Below, piece after piece: positions 9,987 through 18,834 of a DNA stretch of 64,000 nt. Both the position numbers and the translations under genes were made by a program. The stretch is from assembly GCA_016717165.1 (NCBI GenBank), contig JADKGA010000002.1:806001-870000 (forward strand), read 5' to 3'. Source of the stretch: Candidatus Lutibacillus vidarii (GTDB taxonomy: Bacteria > Actinomycetota > Actinomycetes > Actinomycetales > Dermatophilaceae). The notes under the pieces are model-generated. The model worked only from the letters and a program-made list of their open reading frames with translations, had not been told where the DNA came from and did not search any database. Each line of letters starts with the position of its first letter. The first letter of the stretch is position 1.

Positions 9987-10378
9987 TGCGGCTCCCAGGG
10001 CGCAGCGTCGTCGCGGAGCACTCGCAGCGGTCGCCCGCCGAGCACCCCCAGGCCGTGGTCCGGGGTCGTCCGGGGCAGGTCGGCCGCCGCGGCGTCCGAC
10101 GGGTCCGCCGCAGCGGCCGATGGCTTGGGCGCCCGGGTAGGCGGACGGGTCCGCGTCGGCGCGCTCGCCACCCGGGCGTCCCGGGCCGCCTGGGCCGTGT
10201 CGGCTAGGGCGAGCAGCGTGTCGCCGGCCTGCTCGACGAGGGAGTCCACGGCCCGCTGGACCCGAGGGTCGCCGACATCGGGGACGTAGGAGAGCAGCTC
10301 GGCTGCCTGTCGCTCGAGCAGCGCCGCGGGGCTCGGGGCACCCGCGACGCGCGCCACTGGGGGCAGGACATTGGCCAC
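9983..10378 (-). CDS. hypothetical protein
   Basis: About 131 residues if the GTG at 10378 is the start. The N-terminal half is helical (LLERQAAELLSYVPDVGDPRVQRAVDSL in two blocks) and the C-terminal half is a Pro/Thr/Ala/Arg-rich, probably disordered tail ending APWEPQ. A longer frame reaching 10573 would run into the start of the glutamate dehydrogenase gene on the other strand, so the shorter form is preferred. First gene of a three-gene overlapping minus-strand group. Not recognised. Confidence 0.5.
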   Translation of the reverse strand: MANVLPPVARVAGAPSPAALLERQAAELLSYVPDVGDPRVQRAVDSLVEQAGDTLLALADTAQAARDARVASAPTRTRPPTRAPKPSAAAADPSDAAAADLPRTTPDHGLGVLGGRPLRVLRDDAAPWEPQ

Positions 10379-10415
10379 AGGGCCACGATACGGGGCGAAA
10401 CACCCCCGATGGGGG

Positions 10416-10424
10416 TTATCCACA
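10416..10424 (+). promoter_or_regulatory. DnaA-box consensus match
   Basis: TTATCCACA, an exact DnaA-box match, lies in the 163-bp divergent region between the hypothetical gene ending this minus-strand group and glutamate dehydrogenase. It is single, so it is not an origin. A regulatory site or chance occurrence are both possible. Confidence 0.3.
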
Positions 10425-10541
10425 GGGCCAGCCGCCCCGAGTCGGGACTGGGTGCCCAGGGGCAGCGCGACTGCGTCGCGGTACCCTTCTTCGAGGCGCA
10501 CGACGAGGTGCGCCACTGCGTGAGCGAGGTTGGTTACCCCC

Positions 10542-13500
10542 ATGTCGACGGTCGCGGAGAAGTCGCGAGTCAAGCACCTGCAAGCAGCGGCGGACTGTGC
10601 CGCTCGGGCGGGTTCGGGTCCGGCACCTTCGGTGGTTCAGCGGTACTTCAGGCACGTCGCGACCGAGGACCTTCTGCCTCGCGACCCGGCGGACCTCTAT
10701 GGTGCGGTCGTCTCGCATGTGGAGCTGGGGCACAACCGGCCGGTCGGCACCGCTGGGGTCAGCGTCTTCAACCCCACCGTCGAGGCCGAGGGCTGGCGCT
10801 CGGAGCACACGGTGGTCCAGATCGTCACCGACGACATGCCCTTCCTCGTCGACTCGGTCAATGCGGCGGTGGCCGCCTCGGGCCGCGCGGAGCACCTTCT
10901 GGTCCACCCGGTCCTCATTGCGCGGCGGACCGTCACCGGCCAGCTCGTCGACCTCCCGGACAGCGACGAGGCCGACGCCAAGGACCATGAGCTCGTCGTC
11001 GAGTCGTGGATCTACCTCGAGGTCGACCGGATCGGCACCGCGGCCGAGCGCGAGGCGCTGGCCAACCAGCTGGCCATGGTCCTCGAGGACGTCCGCAGCG
11101 CGGTCGAGGACTGGCCGAAGATGCGGGCCCGGGCGCTGGCGGCCGCCGAGGCGATGCGGCGTACGCCCCCGGTCGGCATACCGGCTCGGGAGGCATCGGC
11201 GACAGCTGACTTCCTGGAGTGGATGGCGGACAACCACTTCACCTTCCTCGGGCATCGAGAGTACGTCCTGGTGACCAAGGACGGAGCGGTCGCGCTTCAG
11301 CCCGTGCAGGGGACCGGCCTCGGCCTGTTGCGATATGACCAACCGGAATCCGAGGCGTTCTCCCGGATGACCGCCCAGGCGCAGAACAAGGCGCGCGAGA
11401 AGACCCTGCTCATCCTCACCAAGGCAAACTCCAAGGCCACCGTGCACCGGCCGGTCTACCTCGACTACGTCGGGGTGAAGACCTTCGACGAGACCGGCGA
11501 GGTGACCGGGGAGCACCGCTTCCTCGGGCTGTATGCGCTGAGCGCCTTCAACGCCTCCGTCCTCGGCATCCCGATCATCGGCGACCGGGTCCGCGAGGTC
11601 CTCGAGCGGGCCGGCTTCCACCCCGACTCGCACTCGGGCAAGGATGTCCTGCAGGTCATGGAGCACTACCCGCGGGAGGAGCTCTTCCAGACCTCGGTCG
11701 ACCAGCTCCAGGATGTCGCCACCTCGGTCATCCACCTGCAGGAGCGGCGCAAGACCAAGCTCTTCCTGCGGCAGGACGACTACGGCCGGTTCATGTCCTG
11801 CCTGGTCTACATCCCGCGGGACCGCTACAACACCACGGTGCGCCTGCGGATCGAGAAGATCCTCCGCGAGGCCTTCCACGGGGTCAGTGTCGAGGACACC
11901 ACGAGGGTGAGCGACTCCGCCCTGGCGCGGCTCCACTACGTCATCCGGGTGGCGTCGGGTGAGGGCGTTCCCGAGGTCGACGCCGCGGCGCTGGAGCAGG
12001 AGATCGTCGACGCGACCCGCACGTGGGACGAGGACTTCGCCGAGGCGGTCCGGGTCGCCCATGGCGAGGAGGTCGGGGCCAAGCTGCTCAGCCGCTACGG
12101 CCGGGCGTTCCCCGAGGCCTACAAGGAGGACTTCGCCCCTCGGGTCGCCGTGGCCGACCTCAAGACGATCGACGCGCTCGGCGACCAGGAGAGCTCGTTC
12201 AACCTCTACCAGGAGCCCGGCGCACCGGGGGAGCAGCGTCGGTTCAAGCTCTACCGCCGCGAGGAGCTCTCGCTGACCCGGGTGCTGCCGATCTTCACCC
12301 ACCTCGGGGTCGAGGTCGTCGACGAGCGGCCGTATGAGGTCGAGGCCGCGGACGGCTCGCGGATCCAGGTCTACGACTTCGGGCTGCGCGCCTCTACGGC
12401 CGCCGCCTGGGGGGTCACCTGGCAGCGCGACGAGATCCGGGCCCGGTTCCAGGACGCCGTGGCCGCGGTCTGGGACGGCAGGGTCGAGTCGGACGGCTTC
12501 AACGCGCTCGTCCTCGGTGCCGGGCTCACCTGGCGCCAGGTCGTCATCCTGCGCGCCGTGGCCAAGTACCTCCGTCAGACCGGGTCGACCTTCAGCCAGG
12601 AGTATGTCGAGTCGGCCTTGATGGCCCAGACCGAGATCGCCCGCAAGCTCGTCGACCTGTTCACCGTCCGGCTCGACCCCGACCTCTTCGACGGCGTCGC
12701 CGGCGACGGGTCCGAGGCGGCGGTGGGTCGTGCGGCCGCCGAGGCCGAGATCGTGGCCGCGATCCAGGCGGCCCTGGACGACGTGACCAGCCTCGACCAC
12801 GACCGCATCGTCCGGGCCCTGCTCGGTGTCATCCAGGCCGCGCTGCGGACGAACTTCTTCCAGACCGACGCCCAGGGTGCCCCCAAGGCGGCCCTGAGCA
12901 TCAAGCTCGACCCGAGCCGGATCCCCGATCTGCCCGCGCCCCGCCCGATGTTCGAGATCTGGGTCTACAGCCCCCAGGTCGAGGGCGTGCACCTGCGCTT
13001 CGGCAAGGTCGCCCGGGGTGGCCTGCGCTGGTCGGACCGCCGGGAGGACTTCCGGACCGAGATCCTCGGGCTGGTCAAGGCCCAGATGGTCAAGAACGCC
13101 GTCATCGTGCCGACCGGGTCCAAGGGCGGGTTCTTTCCCAAGGCCCTGCCGGACCCGGCCGTGGACCGGGACGCCTGGCTCGCCGAGGGGGTCGCGTCAT
13201 ACCGCGTCTTCATCTCCGGGCTGCTCGACCTCACCGACAACCGCGTCTCGGGGCAGATCGTCCCGCCGGCCCGGGTGGTCCGGCACGACGAGGATGACCC
13301 CTACCTCGTCGTCGCCGCCGACAAGGGCACCGCGACCTTCTCCGACTACGCCAACGCCAAGTCGCAGGAGTATGGCTTCTGGCTCGACGACGCCTTCGCC
13401 TCGGGTGGCTCCGCCGGCTACGACCACAAGACGATGGGCATCACCGCCCGCGGCGCGTGGGAGTCGGTCAAGCGGCACTTCCGCGAGATGGGGATCGACA

Positions 13501-15434
13501 CCCAGTCGGAGGACTTCACCGTCGTCGGCGTCGGCGACATGAGCGGGGACGTCTTCGGCAACGGGATGCTCCTCTCCGAGCACATCCGGCTGATCGCCGC
13601 CTTCGACCATCGCCACGTCTTCGTCGACCCCGACCCCGACCCTGCAGCCTCGTTCGCCGAGCGGCGTCGGCTCTTCGACCTGCCGCGCTCGTCGTGGGGG
13701 GACTACACCAAGGAGCTCATCAGCGCCGGTGGTGGGGTCTTCCCCCGCTCGGCCAAGTCGGTCGACATCACGGCGGCGATGGCCGCCGCTCTCGGCATCG
13801 ACCCGGCCGTGACGAAGATGACGCCCACCGAGCTGATCCACGCCATTCTGCTCGCCCCGGCCGACCTGCTGTGGAATGGCGGCATCGGCACCTATGTCAA
13901 GGCCTCGACCGAGACGCACAGTGACATCGGCGACCGCGCTAATGACGCGATCCGGGTCAACGGCAACGAGCTGCGGGTCAAGGTGGTCGGCGAGGGTGGC
14001 AACCTCGGCTGCAGCCAGCACGGCCGCATCGAGGCAGCCCTGGGCGGGGTGCGGATCAACACCGACGCGCTCGACAACTCCGCTGGGGTCGACACCTCCG
14101 ACCACGAGGTCAATATCAAGATCCTGCTCTCCGAGATGGTCCGGTCCGGGGACATGACGCTCAAACAGCGCAACGCCGTGCTGGTCTCGATGACCGACGA
14201 GGTCGCCCACCAGGTGCTCCGCGACAACTACGAGCAGAACGTCCTCATCGGCAACGCCCGGGCCCAGCAGTTCGAGATGGTGGCCGTCCACGCCCGCCTG
14301 CTGCGCTATCTCGAGGAGCACGTCGACCTCGACCGGGCGCTCGAGGCGCTGCCCACGCCGAGCGACCTGGCCAAGCGGCACGCCGCCGGACGGGGCCTGA
14401 CCTCGCCGGAGTTCGCGGTCCTCATCGCCTACAGCAAGCTCTCGCTCAAGGCCGACCTGCTCGCCAGTGGCCTGCCGGACGACCCGTGGTTCCAGCGCAC
14501 CGTCGTCGACTACTTCCCGGCCCAGATCCGGGACCGGTATGCCGGTGACGTCGCGAACCACCCGCTGCGCCGCGAGATCATCACCAACGCGGTGGCGAAC
14601 TCGATGGTCAACCGGGGTGGCATCACCTACGCCTTCCGGGCCGGCGAGGAGACCGGCGCACGGGTCGACCAGATCGCCCGCGCGTTCGTCGTCAGCCGGG
14701 AGGTCTTCGACCTCGCTGGATATGTCAAGGCCGTCGAGGCACTCGACAATGTCGTGAGCACGGAGGTCCAGACCCAGCTCTACCTGGAGTTCCGCCGGCT
14801 CATGGACCGAGCGGCCCGGTGGTTCCTCACCGCCCGCCCAGCCCAGCTCGACGTCGCTGCAGAGGTCGAGCGGTTCGCCGCCCCGGTCGCCGAGCTCGCG
14901 CCCCAGCTGCACACCATCCTCCAAGGCACCGAACGGGCCCGGCTCGAGGCTCGCGCCGCTCAGCTGCGCTCGGTGGGTGTGCCGAAGGAGCTCGCGATGC
15001 GGCACGCCAGCCTGCTGGACCAGTTCTCGCTCCTCGACATCGTCGAGCTCTCGCTCGAGACGGGCACCCCGCCCGTCGAGGTCGCCCAGGTGTACTTCCA
15101 CACCTCCGAGCAGTTCGGGATCGACGAGATGCTCACCAGGGTCAGCGCGCTGCCACGCGAGGACCGGTGGGACTCCCTGGCCCGGGGTGCCATGCGCGAC
15201 GACCTGTATGCCGTGCTCGAGGCCCTCGCCCAGTCGGTGCTCGAGGCAAGCAAGCCCGGGACCAAGGCCGCGGCACGGTATGCCGCCTGGGCCACGGCCA
15301 ATGAGGACTCGGTGGGTCGGGCCCAGGTCGCCCTGGGGGCGGTCCGAGCGCTCGACGCCCCGGGGATTGCGCCGCTGTCGGTCGCGCTGCGCACGCTGCG
15401 TGGCGTGGTCCGGGGAGGTGCCGCGAACGGGTGA
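10542..15434 (+). CDS. gdh: NAD-specific glutamate dehydrogenase, large (180-kDa) class
   Basis: A 1630-residue enzyme that deaminates glutamate to 2-oxoglutarate and ammonia with NAD. The size and order are those of the large NAD-GDH class: about 700 residues of N-terminal regulatory (ACT-like) domains, then the catalytic core with MVKNAVIVPTGSKGGFFPK near residues 850-870 (substrate lysine region) and a Rossmann segment TVVGVGDMSGDVFGNGML near 995-1012, then a long helical C terminus. The ATG at 10542 is chosen over an in-frame TTG four codons earlier. Both starts have only a weak GAGG nearby. The class is allosterically controlled and usually catabolic, fitting a location near pruA and kgd. 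Confidence 0.93.
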   Translation: MSTVAEKSRVKHLQAAADCAARAGSGPAPSVVQRYFRHVATEDLLPRDPADLYGAVVSHVELGHNRPVGTAGVSVFNPTVEAEGWRSEHTVVQIVTDDMPFLVDSVNAAVAASGRAEHLLVHPVLIARRTVTGQLVDLPDSDEADAKDHELVVESWIYLEVDRIGTAAEREALANQLAMVLEDVRSAVEDWPKMRARALAAAEAMRRTPPVGIPAREASATADFLEWMADNHFTFLGHREYVLVTKDGAVALQPVQGTGLGLLRYDQPESEAFSRMTAQAQNKAREKTLLILTKANSKATVHRPVYLDYVGVKTFDETGEVTGEHRFLGLYALSAFNASVLGIPIIGDRVREVLERAGFHPDSHSGKDVLQVMEHYPREELFQTSVDQLQDVATSVIHLQERRKTKLFLRQDDYGRFMSCLVYIPRDRYNTTVRLRIEKILREAFHGVSVEDTTRVSDSALARLHYVIRVASGEGVPEVDAAALEQEIVDATRTWDEDFAEAVRVAHGEEVGAKLLSRYGRAFPEAYKEDFAPRVAVADLKTIDALGDQESSFNLYQEPGAPGEQRRFKLYRREELSLTRVLPIFTHLGVEVVDERPYEVEAADGSRIQVYDFGLRASTAAAWGVTWQRDEIRARFQDAVAAVWDGRVESDGFNALVLGAGLTWRQVVILRAVAKYLRQTGSTFSQEYVESALMAQTEIARKLVDLFTVRLDPDLFDGVAGDGSEAAVGRAAAEAEIVAAIQAALDDVTSLDHDRIVRALLGVIQAALRTNFFQTDAQGAPKAALSIKLDPSRIPDLPAPRPMFEIWVYSPQVEGVHLRFGKVARGGLRWSDRREDFRTEILGLVKAQMVKNAVIVPTGSKGGFFPKALPDPAVDRDAWLAEGVASYRVFISGLLDLTDNRVSGQIVPPARVVRHDEDDPYLVVAADKGTATFSDYANAKSQEYGFWLDDAFASGGSAGYDHKTMGITARGAWESVKRHFREMGIDTQSEDFTVVGVGDMSGDVFGNGMLLSEHIRLIAAFDHRHVFVDPDPDPAASFAERRRLFDLPRSSWGDYTKELISAGGGVFPRSAKSVDITAAMAAALGIDPAVTKMTPTELIHAILLAPADLLWNGGIGTYVKASTETHSDIGDRANDAIRVNGNELRVKVVGEGGNLGCSQHGRIEAALGGVRINTDALDNSAGVDTSDHEVNIKILLSEMVRSGDMTLKQRNAVLVSMTDEVAHQVLRDNYEQNVLIGNARAQQFEMVAVHARLLRYLEEHVDLDRALEALPTPSDLAKRHAAGRGLTSPEFAVLIAYSKLSLKADLLASGLPDDPWFQRTVVDYFPAQIRDRYAGDVANHPLRREIITNAVANSMVNRGGITYAFRAGEETGARVDQIARAFVVSREVFDLAGYVKAVEALDNVVSTEVQTQLYLEFRRLMDRAARWFLTARPAQLDVAAEVERFAAPVAELAPQLHTILQGTERARLEARAAQLRSVGVPKELAMRHASLLDQFSLLDIVELSLETGTPPVEVAQVYFHTSEQFGIDEMLTRVSALPREDRWDSLARGAMRDDLYAVLEALAQSVLEASKPGTKAAARYAAWATANEDSVGRAQVALGAVRALDAPGIAPLSVALRTLRGVVRGGAANG

Positions 15435-15459
15435 CCCAGCTCCCGACTAGGCTGCCGGT

Positions 15460-16932
15460 GTGCCGTCGCTGACCGAGGTGCTCCACGACACCTCGCTGCG
15501 CCCGGAGGACCTCGAGTGGCTGCACCTGCTCGTCGGTGACTGGCAGCTCGTCGCGGATCTGTCCTTCGCCGACCTGGTTCTGTGGGTCCGGCGCGACGAG
15601 GACACCTGGGTGGCGGCGGCGCATGTTCGGCCGACGACCGGGCCGACCGCGTTCGTCGACGACCATGTCGGGCAGGCCGCCACGCCCGAGCGGGTCGTCC
15701 TGCTCGGGCAGGCGGTGGCCGGACGCCGGATCGTGCGGTCCACCCACGCCGAGCGGGGCGACCAGGTGCTGCGCGAGGACGCCGTGCCGGTCATGCCGAA
15801 GGGGCGGATCATCGCGGTGCTCACCCGGCATACCAACCTCGCGACGATGCGGGCACCCAGCCGGCTGGAGCTGACCTACCTGGCCTGTGCCGATGCCCTG
15901 GTCCGGATGACCCGGGTGGGCGAGTACCCGTTCGCCTCGGCCCCAACCGGCCTGCGCCGGGGTGCCCCGCGGGTCGGCGATGGGCTGCTCCGCCTCGATG
16001 CCGAGGGCCAGATCGTCTACGCCAGCCCGAACGCCGTCTCGGCGATCCATCGGATGGGACACCCGGGCCCGGTGAGCGGCCAGTCGCTCGCCGCGATCGT
16101 CACCGGCGTCCTGCGGGAGCGCCAGGTCCTCGACGAGGCGCTGCCACTGGTCCTCACCGGTCGCCAGCCGTGGCGCACCGACGTCTCCTCGCGGGCCGCG
16201 GAGATCTCGCTGCGGGCGGTCCCGCTCATCGAGGCCGGTGAGCGGGTCGGGGCGGTCGTCCTGCTCCGCGACGTCTCTGAGCTGCGCCGGCGTGAGCAGC
16301 AGCTGCTGACCCGGGAGGCGACGATCCGGGAGATCCATCACCGGGTGAAGAACAACCTCCAGTCGGTCGCGGCGCTACTGCGGCTGCAGAGCCGCCGGAT
16401 GGCCAACCCGGACGCGCGGGCCGCGCTCGACGAGGCGGTGCGGCGGGTCAGCACGATCGCGGTCGTCCACGACACGCTGAGCCAGTCGGTCGACGAGACG
16501 GTGGCCCTCGACGCGATCATCGACCTCGCCGTCAGCGCCGTCCTCGATGTCGCCGCCGCGGGGACCCCCGTGCAGGCCCGGCGAACCGGGTCCTTCGGCC
16601 GGGTCCGCGCCGAGGACGCAACCGCCCTGGCGATGATCGTCAGCGAGCTCGTCCAGAACGCGGTTGAGCATGGGCTCGGGGCCGGCGGTGGCGCTGTCGG
16701 GATCGACGCCAGGCGGGGCGTGGACGACGAGGGCGAGTTCATCGTCGTCACGGTCGACGATGACGGCTACGGGTTGCCCGACCACCCGGTGGGCCGCAGC
16801 GGCCTGGGCATGCTGATCGTCCGGTCGCTCGCCTCGGACCTCGAGGGGACGGTCACCTGGGGTCCGCGAGCCTTGGGCGGGACCTCGGTGGTATGCCGGG
16901 CCAGGCTCCGGCCGCTGCCCAAAGGCGCCTGA
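15460..16932 (+). CDS. pdtaS: PdtaS-type sensor histidine kinase
   Basis: A 490-residue soluble histidine kinase with no membrane segment. Order: an N-terminal GAF-like domain (about 1-150), a PAS domain (about 170-275), a HisKA_2 dimerisation domain with the phosphorylated histidine in EIHHRVKNNLQSV (around 291-303), and a HATPase domain with N box SELVQNAVEHGLG (about 393) and G box GRSGLGMLIV. This is the layout of M. tuberculosis PdtaS (Rv3220c), which phosphorylates PdtaR, an RNA-binding antiterminator. PdtaR is not in this window. The GTG start lies 6 nt after TAGGCT (15448-15453), consistent with a leaderless mRNA. The whiB1 gene follows on the other strand, as in mycobacteria. Confidence 0.9.
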   Translation: MPSLTEVLHDTSLRPEDLEWLHLLVGDWQLVADLSFADLVLWVRRDEDTWVAAAHVRPTTGPTAFVDDHVGQAATPERVVLLGQAVAGRRIVRSTHAERGDQVLREDAVPVMPKGRIIAVLTRHTNLATMRAPSRLELTYLACADALVRMTRVGEYPFASAPTGLRRGAPRVGDGLLRLDAEGQIVYASPNAVSAIHRMGHPGPVSGQSLAAIVTGVLRERQVLDEALPLVLTGRQPWRTDVSSRAAEISLRAVPLIEAGERVGAVVLLRDVSELRRREQQLLTREATIREIHHRVKNNLQSVAALLRLQSRRMANPDARAALDEAVRRVSTIAVVHDTLSQSVDETVALDAIIDLAVSAVLDVAAAGTPVQARRTGSFGRVRAEDATALAMIVSELVQNAVEHGLGAGGGAVGIDARRGVDDEGEFIVVTVDDDGYGLPDHPVGRSGLGMLIVRSLASDLEGTVTWGPRALGGTSVVCRARLRPLPKGA

Positions 16933-17048
16933 AGGCCGGCGGGCCGAGCACCCCGGCATACCGGGCCTCAGTGCGGAAGAGAGCCGGGCTGGCACCGACG
17001 GTGAGCCGAACCCGAGCTCAGCGGGGCGGCGGTCGGTGGAACTGGCGG

Positions 17049-17297
17049 TCAGCCGGCGCGGCGGGCCCGGGCGTTACGGCGCTTGAGGGCGCGGCGCTCG
17101 TCCTCGGACAGCCCACCCCAGACACCGGAGTCCTGACCGGTCTCGATCGCCCACTTCAGGCAGGTGTCGATGACAGGGCAGGTGCGGCAGACCGCCTTCG
17201 CTTCCTCGATCTGGGCCAGCGCCGGGCCGGTATTCCCGATGGGGAAGAAGAGCTCGGGGTCGACGTCCAGACACGCAGCGCGGTCGCGCCAGTCCAT
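17049..17297 (-). CDS. whiB1: WhiB1-type [4Fe-4S] transcription regulator
   Basis: An 82-residue WhiB-family protein. It has the four cluster cysteines Cys9, Cys37, Cys40 and Cys46, the same spacing as M. tuberculosis WhiB1, the SGVWGGLS turn and a basic C-terminal tail (RRALKRRNARARRAG). WhiB1 holds an NO-sensitive [4Fe-4S] cluster, binds the primary sigma factor and is essential in mycobacteria. A strong AAGGAG site precedes the ATG; a longer upstream frame has no family support. It converges with pdtaS and diverges from a small membrane protein gene, matching the order Rv3217c-Rv3219-Rv3220c. Confidence 0.93.
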   Translation of the reverse strand: MDWRDRAACLDVDPELFFPIGNTGPALAQIEEAKAVCRTCPVIDTCLKWAIETGQDSGVWGGLSEDERRALKRRNARARRAG

Positions 17298-17450
17298 CGT
17301 GGATCCTGCTCCTTGAATAGCGGTGAGTCTGCGGTCGTGCCGCCGCCCGAGGGCGCCTGGCACCGGCCCAACGGTGGGACAACGCGCGCGGGTGGCGCAT
17401 TTGTTCCTACCGACGAACCAGTGTGCGGGCTTCGACGTGCGCAATCAACA

Positions 17451-17472
17451 CGTGAGACACAGGTGACTCACG
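17451..17472. promoter_or_regulatory. inverted repeat upstream of whiB1
   Basis: CGTGAG and CTCACG separated by 10 bp form a palindrome in the 280-bp gap between whiB1 and the divergent membrane-protein gene. The GTGA/TCAC arms recall CRP-type sites, which control whiB1 in mycobacteria, but the spacing is longer than the CRP norm (N6). The regulator is therefore uncertain. Nothing else in this gap stands out except the TAGGCT box in front of the next gene. Confidence 0.35.
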
Positions 17473-17577
17473 GATCACAGACCCTTTGCCCGCCGGGGCA
17501 TCCGTGCCTCCGGCGTTCTCGAACGACAAGAGCACACTGTACGCCATGACCCCCCACCGCGTCGTTAGGCTGAGCGC

Positions 17578-17961
17578 ATGGATCGGCGGTCGGGTGTGGA
17601 GGCGATGAGCCGGCCGCGCCAGCTGACAGCGGCCGCGACGGGCCTGCAGGCGGTCGGTCTGCTGGTTTTGGCCGCAGTCGACGCGAGGGACGCGCTCTCC
17701 GGAGCGGGCTCCGATGCGGCTCGGGGGCTGACCGGGGCGGCGCTCTTCGTCGTCCTCGCCGGCGGCCTGGCCGTGCTCGCCGTGGCGCTGCGGCGGGGCT
17801 CAGCCAGCGCCCGGACGCCATTGCTGGTGTGGAACGCCCTGCTCGTCCCGGTGGTCGTCAGCCTTGTCCAGTCGGGGCAGGTGACCCTGGCCGCACTTGT
17901 CGCCGCCACGGTCGTCGTGGCGGTCGTGGCAGGACTCATGGCGACGCCCGGCCGCTCCTGA
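17578..17961 (+). CDS. small integral membrane protein (Rv3217c-like position)
   Basis: A 127-residue protein with about four hydrophobic helices (roughly 18-36, 50-70, 80-98 and 100-122), rich in Ala, Val and Leu. TAGGCT at 17566-17571 ends 6 nt before the ATG, the leaderless promoter pattern. An in-frame ATG 9 codons on is an alternative. It diverges from whiB1, the position of the conserved membrane protein Rv3217c in M. tuberculosis. No function is known. Confidence 0.7.
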   Translation: MDRRSGVEAMSRPRQLTAAATGLQAVGLLVLAAVDARDALSGAGSDAARGLTGAALFVVLAGGLAVLAVALRRGSASARTPLLVWNALLVPVVVSLVQSGQVTLAALVAATVVVAVVAGLMATPGRS

Positions 17962-18020
17962 GCCCGGGCCGACCTGGAAAGTTCCGCCTGTCGGCGTGCC
18001 CGGAGCCGCTCAGTGCCCGG

Positions 18021-18644
18021 TCAGGCGGACAGCCACTGGGTCCACCCGTTGTGTAGGACCAGCCAGGCGATGAGGCCATAACCGGCCTGCCGAGGGTGCA
18101 CCCCGTCGGAGGTCCCGAGGTCGGGCTCCCACTGCTCGTGCCCACGCAGCGGCCGTAGACAGTCGACATAGGGGACGCCGCGGCGCTCGCACACCTCCGC
18201 CTGGGCGTCGGCGAGCACCTGGAGGCGCTCGGTGCGGATGTCGTCGAGCACCGGGGTCAGGCCGACGACGAAGGGTGCGATGCCGTCGGCGATCGCGTCG
18301 TCGAGGACGGTGGCCAGGTTGAGCCGCGAGCGGGCCAGCGAGATCCCGGCGTCGAGGTCGGCCGCGCCGGCCTGGAGGACCAGCTTGCGGGCCGCGCCGA
18401 CCCGCCAGCGCGGCTCGGTCTCGACCCGCCAGCGGCGCAGCACGTCCGCGGAGGTCTGGCCCCGGACGCCGAGGTTGTAGGCCGTGAGGCGCAGGTCGGG
18501 CTGGATGCTGCGGGCCACGACGCGGCCGACCCAGCCCAGCGCCTTGGGGTCGCCCACCCCGGCGAGGACCGAGGCCCCGACGAAGCAGATGACGGCCTCG
18601 GCCGGGCCGAGGGAGTCGGAATGCGACAGGTCGCCAGCGCTCAT
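18021..18644 (-). CDS. SGNH/GDSL-hydrolase-like protein with altered active-site blocks
   Basis: A 207-residue protein with the SGNH fold pattern: block I near CFVGASVLAGVGD, block II NLGVRGQTS, block III region LQAGAADLD, and block V SDGVHP. In block I the nucleophilic serine is kept but GDS reads GAS. In block III the expected GxND asparagine, which helps form the oxyanion hole, is missing (AGAADL). The DxxH pair near the end (Asp and His in SDGVHP) is intact. It may be a weakened esterase or a non-catalytic relative. The stop overlaps no neighbour; the DUF6104 gene lies 8 bp upstream on the same strand, so all follow kgd in one direction. Confidence 0.75.
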   Translation of the reverse strand: MSAGDLSHSDSLGPAEAVICFVGASVLAGVGDPKALGWVGRVVARSIQPDLRLTAYNLGVRGQTSADVLRRWRVETEPRWRVGAARKLVLQAGAADLDAGISLARSRLNLATVLDDAIADGIAPFVVGLTPVLDDIRTERLQVLADAQAEVCERRGVPYVDCLRPLRGHEQWEPDLGTSDGVHPRQAGYGLIAWLVLHNGWTQWLSA

Positions 18645-18651
18645 CGGGTCC

Positions 18652-18834
18652 TCATTCGTCGTCGTCGAGGCGGGCCAGCCAGGTCGCGAGGCGCTCGATG
18701 GCGACCTCGTGCTCCGGGTGCAGGTCGACGAAGGTGCGCAGCTGGTCGGCGAGCCACGCGAGGGTGACCTGCTCCTCGCCGCGCCGGGCGTCCAGCTCCT
18801 CGAGCCCGCGGTCGGTGAAGTACATCAGGGTCAC
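18652..18834 (-). CDS. DUF6104-like small protein
   Basis: A 60-residue acidic protein whose sequence (MYFTDRGLEELDARRG, then TLAWLADQLRTFVDL and ERLATWLARLDDD) matches the small actinobacterial family DUF6104, commonly found right after kgd. The GTG start overlaps the kgd stop (GTGA); an in-frame ATG three codons later is the alternative. The conserved link to kgd suggests a related role, but none is established. Confidence 0.75.
   Translation of the reverse strand: MTLMYFTDRGLEELDARRGEEQVTLAWLADQLRTFVDLHPEHEVAIERLATWLARLDDDE

Noticed and set aside
10416..12992. Long open frame on the minus strand opposite glutamate dehydrogenase
   Set aside because: Composition is that of the reverse side of a GC-rich gene (runs of Asp/Gly/Arg/Val), no start signal, and the plus-strand protein is clearly conserved.
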